A DNA stretch of 29,943 nt from Anaerolineaceae bacterium UBA5838 (GTDB taxonomy: Bacteria; Chloroflexota; Anaerolineae; Anaerolineales; Anaerolineaceae): the NCBI GenBank assembly GCA_002432795.1, contig DJGU01000100.1, positions 1-29,943 of the forward strand. Direction: 5' to 3'. The notes under the pieces were generated by a model that ran no database searches, had not been told where the DNA came from, and was given only the letters and a program-made list of their open reading frames with translations. The translations under genes and the position numbers were made by a program. Below, piece after piece: positions 7,865 through 14,663 of this stretch (position 1 is the stretch's first letter; the number at the start of each line of letters is the position of its first letter).

Positions 7865-8635
7865 ATGGAAAAAATTGTAATAGAAGTTTGCTGCGGTTCG
7901 GTGGACGATGCAGTGCGGGCAGCAGAGGCTGGAGCAGATCGGGTGGAGTTGAACTCCGCGCTATTTGTGGGCGGGCTAACTCCTTCGGTTGGGGCATTGC
8001 TGGAATCTAAAGCCAGGGTGTACATTCCGATAATCAGCATGATCCGTCCGCGGGCTGGTGGGTTTTGCTATACCGACCTGGAATTTGAAACCATGCTGCG
8101 GGATACGCGCGAATTGGCAAAGGCGGGCACGGACGGTTTTGCGGTTGGCTTTTTGACTGCTGAGGGTTGGCTGGATGAAGAACGCTGCAAGATCTGGGTG
8201 GAAGCGGCGGGCGACAGGGAGTTGGTATTTCACCGCGCTTTTGATATCATGAAAAATGAGCCTGAAGAAGTGCTGCCGCGGCTGGCTGAGCTCGGCTTCA
8301 AACGCATTCTGACCAGCGGCAGGGAGCCATCCGCACCAGCAGGAAAAGAGATGATCCGGCGCTGCGTGGAAGTGGGGGCGGTGCAAGTGTTAGCTGGTGG
8401 AGGGGTTAGGGCAGGGAATGTGCGGGAGTTGATCCAAAGCACGGGCTGCCGGCAGGTGCACTTCAGCTGCCATATGAAGATAAGCGATACATCTGTGCGT
8501 GGAGCCAAACTATCATTTGGTTTACCAAATGTGCCAGAAGATGAAAAATTCGATATAATAGACACTGATAAGTTATCTGACTTGGTCAGACTAATTCGCA
8601 CCCTACCCGAGTTCTACGGGTCAGAAGAAGCTTAA
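7865..8635 (+). CDS. cutC: CutC family TIM-barrel protein
   Basis: A 256-residue member of the CutC family. Family hallmarks in order: EVCCGSVDDAVRAAEAGADRVELN near the N terminus (shown here in part only as the family signature), LTPS, MIRPR (about 59-63), FHRAFD, ILTSG, and a GGGV near residue 180. The start has an unusually strong ribosome-binding site, AAGGAGGT at 7853-7860, four bases before ATG. CutC was first named for copper tolerance, but the biochemical role is disputed. Here it is coupled to a sugar-phosphate-type HAD and sits beside nagA and an amino-sugar operon, with no copper genes, so a carbohydrate role is plausible (inference). Confidence 0.9.
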   Translation: MEKIVIEVCCGSVDDAVRAAEAGADRVELNSALFVGGLTPSVGALLESKARVYIPIISMIRPRAGGFCYTDLEFETMLRDTRELAKAGTDGFAVGFLTAEGWLDEERCKIWVEAAGDRELVFHRAFDIMKNEPEEVLPRLAELGFKRILTSGREPSAPAGKEMIRRCVEVGAVQVLAGGGVRAGNVRELIQSTGCRQVHFSCHMKISDTSVRGAKLSFGLPNVPEDEKFDIIDTDKLSDLVRLIRTLPEFYGSEEA

Positions 8636-8663
8636 TGACATTATTTTTCCTGAAGACCCAAAA

Positions 8664-8723
8664 TAGACCACTTGTATTGACACTGGTGTTTTTTGTATTA
8701 TCATTAATGTTGAAATGCCAGTG
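8664..8723 (+). promoter_or_regulatory. Promoter and possible operator of the amino-sugar/PTS operon
   Basis: TTGACA (8677-8682), 16-base spacer, TATCAT (8699-8704), about 105 bases before the first SIS gene. Two sets of symmetry overlap it: ACCACT-N9-ACTGGT (8667-8672/8682-8687, one mismatch) across the -35, and CACTGG/CCAGTG (8681-8686/8718-8723) flanking a CATTAATG palindrome at 8702-8709. TAGACCACT at 8664-8672 equals one half of the dre consensus bound by GntR-family regulators of GlcNAc use (DasR/NagR), but the other half is absent. Promoter likely; operator is a guess. Confidence 0.5.
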
Positions 8724-8808
8724 AGACCGGTTCTTGATTATCTTACTGGAATACTTATTGCAATCAGTCAGAACTGTCTTAACAAATAAATAATACAGAG
8801 GTGTACGA

Positions 8809-9513
8809 ATGAACAATGAAGTGTTCGAGATGGCATACAAGCTGATCGGAAAGCTCCAGGAAACTCAGGGAGACAACATTCTTGCGGCTGCACGCTGCGT
8901 GGCAGACACTTTCGAACAAGGCGGTATCCTGCAGGCTTTTGGTTCCGGGCATTCTTATGCCGGCGCAATTGAACTGTGTGGTCGTGCCGGTGGATACGTA
9001 CCCTCCAAAGTCATCAAAGATCCAGCTGGCGGCTCCTATGAAGCCATCCAGGGGGTTGGCGAAATTCTCATGAAGAAGGTTGAGATCCTGAAAGAAGACG
9101 TTGTATTTATTATTTCCAACTCGGGCCGCAATCCCCTGCCAATTGAGATCGCCCTACAGGCGCAGGAAAGGGGCGCAAAAGTAGTTGCCCTCACATCAGT
9201 CAGCGCGAGTTCCAAACTTAGTTCAAAGCATCAGTCTGGCAAACGTTTATTCGAGGTGGCAGATGTAGTCATCGACAATCAGGTTCCTGATGGCGATGCC
9301 AGCATCCAGCTTGAAGGGCTTGATACCGCGATTTGCGGCATGTCTAGCATTGTCACCGCGGTTGCACTGCAGGCTGTTGTGCTTGAATCGGCGAAAATGC
9401 TGCTTGCAAAGGGCATCACGCCGCCGTTCTTTAAGTCTCAAAACATAGATGGAGGTGAAGAATATAACGACGCATTGCTTACGAAGTACTTTGACAGGAT
9501 CTATCATATGTAG
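8809..9513 (+). CDS. SIS-domain sugar-phosphate protein, copy 1
   Basis: A 234-residue single SIS-domain protein. FGSGHSYAGA (about 44-53) and SNSGRNPLPIE (about 103-113) are the phosphosugar-binding loops; KHQSGKRLFEVADVVID continues the fold. It resembles the UPF0309 group and the SIS_2 isomerase/deaminase class. Expected to act in the cytoplasm on an amino-sugar phosphate, as isomerase, deaminase or regulator of the pathway; which cannot be decided here. First gene after the promoter at 8677-8704 and directly upstream of PTS genes, an arrangement that recalls AgaS in N-acetylgalactosamine loci. Related to the SIS protein at 16904. Confidence 0.85.
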   Translation: MNNEVFEMAYKLIGKLQETQGDNILAAARCVADTFEQGGILQAFGSGHSYAGAIELCGRAGGYVPSKVIKDPAGGSYEAIQGVGEILMKKVEILKEDVVFIISNSGRNPLPIEIALQAQERGAKVVALTSVSASSKLSSKHQSGKRLFEVADVVIDNQVPDGDASIQLEGLDTAICGMSSIVTAVALQAVVLESAKMLLAKGITPPFFKSQNIDGGEEYNDALLTKYFDRIYHM

Positions 9514-9520
9514 CTTATCA

Positions 9521-9534
9521 GGAGGGAAACCTCC
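9521..9534 (+). promoter_or_regulatory. Small GNRA-type hairpin before the PTS genes
   Basis: GGAGG-GAAA-CCTCC, a perfect 5-bp stem with a GAAA tetraloop between the SIS stop and the EIIC start. The stem hides a GGAGG sequence; the used ribosome-binding site is AAGGAG at 9546-9551. It may be an mRNA stability or processing element. Confidence 0.4.
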
Positions 9535-9561
9535 AAAAAGAAAGAAAGGAGTTTGACCTAA

Positions 9562-10299
9562 ATGAGTACGTTTCTACTTGCTTTATTTTTAGCAATCTTC
9601 ACTGGCTTGATGATTGTGTTTGCGTCATTGGCCATGGGCGGCATTTATAATCCGCTCATTTTTGGCGTCGTGACCGGTATTCTGGTTGGCGATGTGAACC
9701 TGGGTCTGGAGGTTGGTGCCATTTGCGCCCTCTATGATATCGGCTTCTATACCTATGGAGGCGCGACAACGCCTGACTATAACGTAGGTGCCATGTTTGG
9801 CGTGGTTGTTGCCAAACAGAGTGGTGACATCAACCAGGGTATCGTTATTGGTACCGTTGTTGCCCTGCTCATGTCCTGGTTCGACATCCTTGGCCGCGGT
9901 GTTACGACCGTCTTCCAGCACGGTGGTGACAGAGCCCTCGCCAACAAAGACATCAAATCCTTCGAACGCTGGCATCTGCTTGGCACCCAGGGTTGGTTCT
10001 GGAGCCGCTTTATCCCCGTGTTCATCGGTATGCTGCTCATTGACAATTATCAGGTGATTGCCGACTTTATCGCCAATTACGCCTGGATCCAAAATGGTCT
10101 GGCTGTGATTGGAAAGGCTCTCCCGGCGGTCGGTTTTGCATTGCTGCTTTCATACATGGACATCAAGAATTTCTGGCCATTTATGTTGCTTGGCTATGCT
10201 CTCTATGCCTTTATGGGCGTTCCCACGCTCGGCTTGGCCATCATCGGTATTGCCCTCGGCTATCTCTTCACCGTCTTTATGGAAAAGCAGGAGGCATAA
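9562..10299 (+). CDS. PTS mannose/sorbose-family EIIC component
   Basis: A 245-residue integral membrane protein of the PTS EIIC sorbose/mannose family. It has the family's glycine-rich start with GGIYNPLIFG and GDVNLGLEVGA, long hydrophobic segments across the whole length, and the FYTYGGATTPDYNVGAMFG region typical of these permeases. It forms the sugar translocation channel together with EIID (next gene, one base after its stop). Ribosome-binding AAGGAG lies 10 bases before ATG. In such systems the sugar is phosphorylated on entry by EIIB. Substrate is not readable; the neighbours point to an N-acetylated amino sugar. Confidence 0.92.
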   Translation: MSTFLLALFLAIFTGLMIVFASLAMGGIYNPLIFGVVTGILVGDVNLGLEVGAICALYDIGFYTYGGATTPDYNVGAMFGVVVAKQSGDINQGIVIGTVVALLMSWFDILGRGVTTVFQHGGDRALANKDIKSFERWHLLGTQGWFWSRFIPVFIGMLLIDNYQVIADFIANYAWIQNGLAVIGKALPAVGFALLLSYMDIKNFWPFMLLGYALYAFMGVPTLGLAIIGIALGYLFTVFMEKQEA

Positions 10300-10300
10300 G

Positions 10301-11128
10301 ATGGCACGCACAAACGCTAAACTCTCTGAACAGGCTTTAAAGAAAGCCGCCAAACGGCACAACTGGGCACTGCAGTGGTGCTGGAACTACGAACGTATGC
10401 AAGCCTCTGGCTTCGCGTATGCCATGGTTCCGGTTTTGCAGGAGCTCTATGATAACAACGATGAGGTTTGTGAAAACCTCGAACGCCACATGCAGTTCTA
10501 TAACTGCCATCCCGGTGGCTCGGCCGTGATTATGGGTGTAGCAACTGCCCTTGAAGAAAGCTACGAACCTGACATGTCCGACAGCATCAAGGTCGCCCTG
10601 ATGGGACCGCTGGCTAGTATTGGTGACACAATCCAGGCTGTGTTGGTGAAACCGATTGCCTACATTATTGCCGCCGGATTGGCAGCTGAAGGCAGCTACC
10701 TTTCCCTGCCCGTGATTATTCTCCCACTGCTTGCGCTCTTCCTGGCAAGATGGCCGCTCTTCAAATGGGGTTACAACCGCTCTGTTGCCATCCTCGAGGA
10801 CATCGAGGGCAACACTGACTTCAACACCCTGCGAAAGGCTGCCCAGATCCTCGGTTTGACCGTGGTCGGTGGCTTTGTGCCAAGCATGATTGGCTTGAGT
10901 CTGAAATATACCTACCAGCGGGCTTTGACCGATCCGGAAACTGGCCTGGAAGTAGTGAAGACAGTCGCTCTGCAGGACACCCTTGATGGGATTCTGCCTA
11001 AACTGCTGCCGATCGTCTTTGTCGGATTCTGCTATTGGCTGCTCAAGAAGAAAGTCTCTCCCGTACGCGTTATTTTGATCGTGTCGGTGGTTGCCTTTGT
11101 ACTGGGCGCGCTTGGTGTGATGGGCTAA
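10301..11128 (+). CDS. PTS mannose/sorbose-family EIID component
   Basis: A 275-residue EIID protein starting MARTNAKLSEQALKK; the frame is open further upstream but that part overlaps EIIC, and GCAGGAGG lies just before this ATG. Recognisable segments are the NWALQWCWNYERMQASGFAYAM start (partly quoted), HMQFYNCHP, and MGPLASIGDTIQ, the last a strong EIID hallmark. The N-terminal half is amphipathic and the C-terminal half has several membrane helices. EIID is found only in mannose-family PTS and pairs with EIIC. A 13-bp hairpin at 11145-11176 follows, then the EIIB gene. Confidence 0.92.
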   Translation: MARTNAKLSEQALKKAAKRHNWALQWCWNYERMQASGFAYAMVPVLQELYDNNDEVCENLERHMQFYNCHPGGSAVIMGVATALEESYEPDMSDSIKVALMGPLASIGDTIQAVLVKPIAYIIAAGLAAEGSYLSLPVIILPLLALFLARWPLFKWGYNRSVAILEDIEGNTDFNTLRKAAQILGLTVVGGFVPSMIGLSLKYTYQRALTDPETGLEVVKTVALQDTLDGILPKLLPIVFVGFCYWLLKKKVSPVRVILIVSVVAFVLGALGVMG

Positions 11129-11144
11129 AATTTAGTACAATTAT

Positions 11145-11176
11145 TGGTGGCGGAGAAAATCCCTTCTCCGCCACCA
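11145..11176 (+). promoter_or_regulatory. Strong hairpin between EIID and EIIB
   Basis: Perfect inverted repeat: TGGTGGCGGAGAA (11145-11157) with TTCTCCGCCACCA (11164-11176), 6-base loop. It is followed by GAATATTTTA, too few T residues for a classic terminator, and transcription must continue into EIIB. It may be an attenuator or an mRNA-stabilising element that sets the ratio of EIIC/EIID to downstream products. Confidence 0.6.
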
Positions 11177-11211
11177 GAATATTTTAGGGATGAATTAGAG
11201 AGAGAAAAAAC

Positions 11212-11700
11212 ATGATTAAGCATCTTCGCATTGACAACCGTTTAATCCACGGACAAGTCGCCGTTACATGGATGCGACGCATTAACGCGGACGCCATTGT
11301 TGTTGTAAACGATGACGTGGCTAAAGACCGCATTCAAAAGATGGCGCTGCCCCTCGCCGCAAGAGACGCAAAAGTTCTGGTGCTGTCGCACGAAGAGCTT
11401 CAAAAACACGTACAAGAGCACCCGGATATGTCACTCTTTGTGATTGCCAAGTTCCCTACTGATGCCCTGCGCATCCTTGAAAGTGGGCTTGAAGTTGGCG
11501 AAGTCAATGTGGGGAATGCCGCCCCGATTGCCGGGACTAAATACGTTATGGTTGAGAAAAAATCGATCGCCGCGACTAAAGAAGACGCGGAAGTGTATCG
11601 CAAGATCGCTGAATTGCGAGGCGGCAAACTGATGACCCAAACCGTCTCCACTTATCAGCCTCAGGACTTTCTCGATTTGCTGGAAAAAGCTGGCCTTTAG
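11212..11700 (+). CDS. PTS mannose/sorbose-family EIIB component
   Basis: A 162-residue cytoplasmic phosphotransfer protein. The family motif DNRLIHGQV holds the phosphorylated His13. AGTKYVMVEKKSIAATKED and RGGKLMTQTV are in the expected C-terminal half. It is a stand-alone EIIB, not an EIIAB fusion. No EIIA of the mannose type lies in the window, so phosphate must come from an EIIA, HPr and EI encoded elsewhere. The start at 11212 is preceded by a GAGAGAGAAAA sequence. Confidence 0.92.
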   Translation: MIKHLRIDNRLIHGQVAVTWMRRINADAIVVVNDDVAKDRIQKMALPLAARDAKVLVLSHEELQKHVQEHPDMSLFVIAKFPTDALRILESGLEVGEVNVGNAAPIAGTKYVMVEKKSIAATKEDAEVYRKIAELRGGKLMTQTVSTYQPQDFLDLLEKAGL

Positions 11701-11712
11701 GCTTTGTTGGCA

Positions 11713-11780
11713 GCATTCGAACGAATGCCCGTTTAAATACGAAAACAACGGTGGTCACTTCGATAATTCGGGGTGACCAC
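11713..11780 (+). promoter_or_regulatory. Two hairpins after EIIB
   Basis: First: GCATTC-GAAC-GAATGC (11713-11728). Second: GTGGTCAC (11751-11758) with GTGACCAC (11773-11780), 14-base loop, followed by TATTTATAAA. The second could be a weak terminator or a processing site; the operon appears to continue with a gene at 11818. The paired GTGGTCAC sequence is also a plausible protein-binding palindrome. Confidence 0.5.
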
Positions 11781-11817
11781 TATTTATAAATGCAATAAGT
11801 GAATAGGAAAACCTGCC

Positions 11818-12453
11818 ATGCAATTAAAAATCGCCAAAATTATCAACAGCCTGCTTGCCGTTCTGACGGTGATCATCTTAGCGCTTGCCGGGGGATATAT
11901 ATTTGTTTACAACCGCTACCCCGAATTCAAGACAACTTACTTAATTCTGTTTGTTGTTATTGCTATTGTGCTGATGCTCTTTTTCAGATGGATGGAAGAG
12001 GGTTGGGACAAGCGCGTCATCACCCGCATGGCAAAAGATGGAAAGGTGGCATTGGCAAACATCAAACGCTCAGAGCGTGTGATGCGCATGCGCGACAGTG
12101 CTTTTACCAATTTCTGGCTGTATGAATTCGTGGCAGATTTGGTAACTCCTGACCTCCAAACCCTGAAAGACGTCAAATTCTGGGAAAAGATGAACGTGGA
12201 TACCCAACAAATTCCCAACGGCTCAGTTTTCGTAACCTATGACCCGGAAAAGCCAGCCCAGATCTTTGTGGTGCCAAATGTGCTCATCAGTCAACTGCCT
12301 GAGCTGATGCCTGTGGTGCGTAAGATAGAAGCGAATGCGACCATAAGATACCTCGATACTTATTACAACAAAGGCATGGTTATTCGAAGCATGAAAGACT
12401 CCCTGGCTGAGCAGCGCCAGGCGGTGGAAGAAAAGAAAAACAAGGAAGTATAA
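11818..12453 (+). CDS. Uncharacterised two-helix membrane protein of the PTS operon
   Basis: A 211-residue protein I do not recognise. It has two N-terminal membrane helices (about residues 9-31 and 40-58), then a hydrophilic, mixed-charge domain of about 150 residues that should lie in the cytoplasm, ending in a Lys/Glu-rich tail (EEKKNKEV). No Cys motif, ATP-binding site or known catalytic motif is visible. The next gene begins two bases after its stop, and the PTS genes precede it, so it should be made together with them. Possible roles, all inference: PTS accessory or sensor of transport status. Confidence 0.75.
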   Translation: MQLKIAKIINSLLAVLTVIILALAGGYIFVYNRYPEFKTTYLILFVVIAIVLMLFFRWMEEGWDKRVITRMAKDGKVALANIKRSERVMRMRDSAFTNFWLYEFVADLVTPDLQTLKDVKFWEKMNVDTQQIPNGSVFVTYDPEKPAQIFVVPNVLISQLPELMPVVRKIEANATIRYLDTYYNKGMVIRSMKDSLAEQRQAVEEKKNKEV

Positions 12454-12454
12454 G

Positions 12455-13438
12455 ATGATGAGGATCGGAACAGTAGGCACCGGGTTTATCGTTGACGGTT
12501 TTTTTGACGCGGTAAGCAGGACCGACAATGCGGAAGTGGTTGCTATCTACTCGCGCAGTGAAGAAACCGCGCAGGCTTTTGCCGCCAAGCACAACCTGAC
12601 AAAATGGCATACCGACCGGGATGCTTTTCTGAATGACCCGGAGATTGATGTTGTTTATGTCGCCTCCCCCAATTCCCTGCATTACCAGTGGACGCTTGAC
12701 GCCCTGAAAGCTGGCAAAGGGGTCATTTGCGAAAAACCCTTTGTTTCAACCCACGCGGAGTGTGAGACCCTGCGCCATCTTGCCCAGGAAAAAGGGTTGT
12801 TTCTTGTGGAGGCGATCACAGTCCCGCATCTGCCCAACTTTCAGCTGCTACGCGATCATCTGGAAAAAATCGCTCCAGTCAGGTTGGTGCAGCTCAACTT
12901 TTCGCAGTATTCCAGCAAGCACAAAGCTTATTTGGAAGGCAAGAATCCGAACGTCTTCAACCCCGCCTTTGCTGGCGGCGCGTTGATGGATATCAACTAC
13001 TATAACCTGCGCTTTATGCTTGATTTGTTTGGAGAGCCTGAGGAGATTCGTTACTTTGCCAATCTTGCCGAAAACGGCATCGATACATCTGGTGTGCTGA
13101 TGATGACTTATCCGGGTTTCGTGGCAGAAGCCGTAGGCGCAAAGGACAGCCGCAGCGAGAATATGGTCCAAATCCAGGGTGAAAGAGGCTACATCAAAGT
13201 CCCCAAGGAAAGCAGCCGCTGCATCGCGGTTGAGGTTTTCAGTCAGGATGGTGAAGAAACCTTCAATCTGCAGCCGGATGATAACGTGCTCGTGTATGAA
13301 ATGCGGGAATTTTCTGAAATGTACCGGACTAACAACCTTGCCAAGCGAGACGAATTGTTGGAAATGACCTGCCGCGCCATGAAGTGGCTTGAGAAAGCGC
13401 GTAAGGACGGCGGGGTTTATTTCGAAGGAGAAAAGTAA
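12455..13438 (+). CDS. Gfo/Idh/MocA-family oxidoreductase
   Basis: A 327-residue NAD(P)-dependent dehydrogenase. The N-terminal Rossmann signature is IGTVGTGFI (about 4-12), followed by AIYSRS after the second strand, VYVASPNSLHY, and the family catalytic EKP (in GVICEKPFVS, about residues 91-100). The C-terminal half is the GFO/IDH alpha/beta domain with GGALMDINYYNL. Family members oxidise or reduce sugars, inositols and sugar acids. Tight coupling to the preceding gene (ATG two bases after its stop, ribosome-binding AAGGAAG) and to a NagA-type gene suggests an amino-sugar or sugar-phosphate substrate. ATG at 12458 is an equally possible start. Confidence 0.87.
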   Translation: MMRIGTVGTGFIVDGFFDAVSRTDNAEVVAIYSRSEETAQAFAAKHNLTKWHTDRDAFLNDPEIDVVYVASPNSLHYQWTLDALKAGKGVICEKPFVSTHAECETLRHLAQEKGLFLVEAITVPHLPNFQLLRDHLEKIAPVRLVQLNFSQYSSKHKAYLEGKNPNVFNPAFAGGALMDINYYNLRFMLDLFGEPEEIRYFANLAENGIDTSGVLMMTYPGFVAEAVGAKDSRSENMVQIQGERGYIKVPKESSRCIAVEVFSQDGEETFNLQPDDNVLVYEMREFSEMYRTNNLAKRDELLEMTCRAMKWLEKARKDGGVYFEGEK

Positions 13439-13439
13439 T

Positions 13440-14663
13440 ATGTGGATCAGGTCAACCCGGATTTACACCGAAGATGGTCTGTTGGACGGCTGGATCCGCA
13501 TTGAAAATGGGAAGATCATTCAACTAGGGAAAGGTGAAAAAGAAGACGCGACAAATTTTGGCGATCTGCGCGTTATTCCCGGCATATTCGATACGCATAT
13601 TCACGGCACCCAGGGCTACACCATGTGGGAAGAGGGCGAAGGCGGCGATATTGATTTTCAGCTGGATGGCTTTTTGAAGGGTGTGGCTAGCGAGGGCGTG
13701 ACCTTGGTTCTGCCAACACTTTTCAGCGCCACCGGTGATGGCGAAGGGGCTTTGGACGTGCTCAAGAAAACGGCGGATCGCGTTGGCAAGCCGCAAAATG
13801 GCGCGAATGTGGCAGGCGTACACTTTGAGGGACCCTATCTGAACAGGGTTGGCGAGAAAGGCATCCGCCCAAAAACTCCCGCGATCAACCTGGGCTTTGT
13901 GCGCCAGGCAATCGAGGCTGGTGGGGGACATCTACGGCTGATGGGGCTGGCACCAGAGCTGCCCCAGTCTTACGAACTGATCAAGCTCCTGACCGAAAAC
14001 GGTGTGATGGCCGCTTTTACCCACTCGGACTGCAATTCGAGCCAGGCTTTTGACGCGTTTGACCAGGGAATCACCGTGGCGACCCATCTGTGCAATGTGA
14101 TGAAAGGCATTCACCATCGGGATGTGGGTGGGTTGGGGGCATCGCTGCTGGACGAGCGCGTTTCTACCGAACTAATCTGTGATGGTCTGCACGTTTCGAA
14201 CCCGATGATCGAGATCGTCATGCGCGCCAAACCGCATGAAAAACTCATGCTGATCTCCGATTGCACCGGTTATTCCGGTGCGCCAAGCGGCACTTATTGC
14301 GGTTTTCTGGGGCACTCAGGCGAAGTGATCGTGGATGATTTGGGCTTTGTGCGTGAACCGGGCGGACGTCTGCGCGGAAGCAGTAAGCCGGTGCTCTACG
14401 GCATCTGGAACCTGGTGGAAAACATCGGGCTTGAAATCGAGGACGCCCTCAGGATGGCAGCGCTTGTGCCTGCCCGCAAATACGGCTTTGGTGACAAAAA
14501 GGGATCACTGAGAGTTGGCAAAGATGCTGATTTTGTGGTGATCAGCGATGATTATAAAGCACTTGAAACTTACGTAGAGGGGCGCAGAGTCTTTGAACGT
14601 GCCAGTGAAGGCGATCAGATTTTTAACCAACAGATGTTGAAACACTTATTAAGGTCAGCATGA
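13440..14663 (+). CDS. NagA-type amidohydrolase, copy 2
   Basis: A 407-residue amidohydrolase. The start at 13440 (MWIRSTRIYTEDG) is preceded by GAAGGAGAAAAG; the frame is open 51 bases further up but overlaps the previous gene. Metal-site HIHG is at about 53-56, HFEGPYLN supplies the Glu, THSD and ATHLCNVM supply His residues, CDGLHVSN binds substrate and ISDCTGYSG has the catalytic Asp. A GSLRVGKDADF segment closes the C terminus. It is more divergent from classical NagA than the copy at 5854-6978: it is longer and has an insert around YCGFLGHSGE. Probably deacetylates an N-acetylhexosamine-6-phosphate brought in by the neighbouring PTS. The next gene overlaps its stop by four bases (ATGA). 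Confidence 0.88.
   Translation: MWIRSTRIYTEDGLLDGWIRIENGKIIQLGKGEKEDATNFGDLRVIPGIFDTHIHGTQGYTMWEEGEGGDIDFQLDGFLKGVASEGVTLVLPTLFSATGDGEGALDVLKKTADRVGKPQNGANVAGVHFEGPYLNRVGEKGIRPKTPAINLGFVRQAIEAGGGHLRLMGLAPELPQSYELIKLLTENGVMAAFTHSDCNSSQAFDAFDQGITVATHLCNVMKGIHHRDVGGLGASLLDERVSTELICDGLHVSNPMIEIVMRAKPHEKLMLISDCTGYSGAPSGTYCGFLGHSGEVIVDDLGFVREPGGRLRGSSKPVLYGIWNLVENIGLEIEDALRMAALVPARKYGFGDKKGSLRVGKDADFVVISDDYKALETYVEGRRVFERASEGDQIFNQQMLKHLLRSA

Noticed and set aside
10109..10300. Upstream extension of the EIID gene
   Set aside because: The extra codons overlap EIIC in another frame; family similarity and a ribosome-binding site fix the start at 10301.
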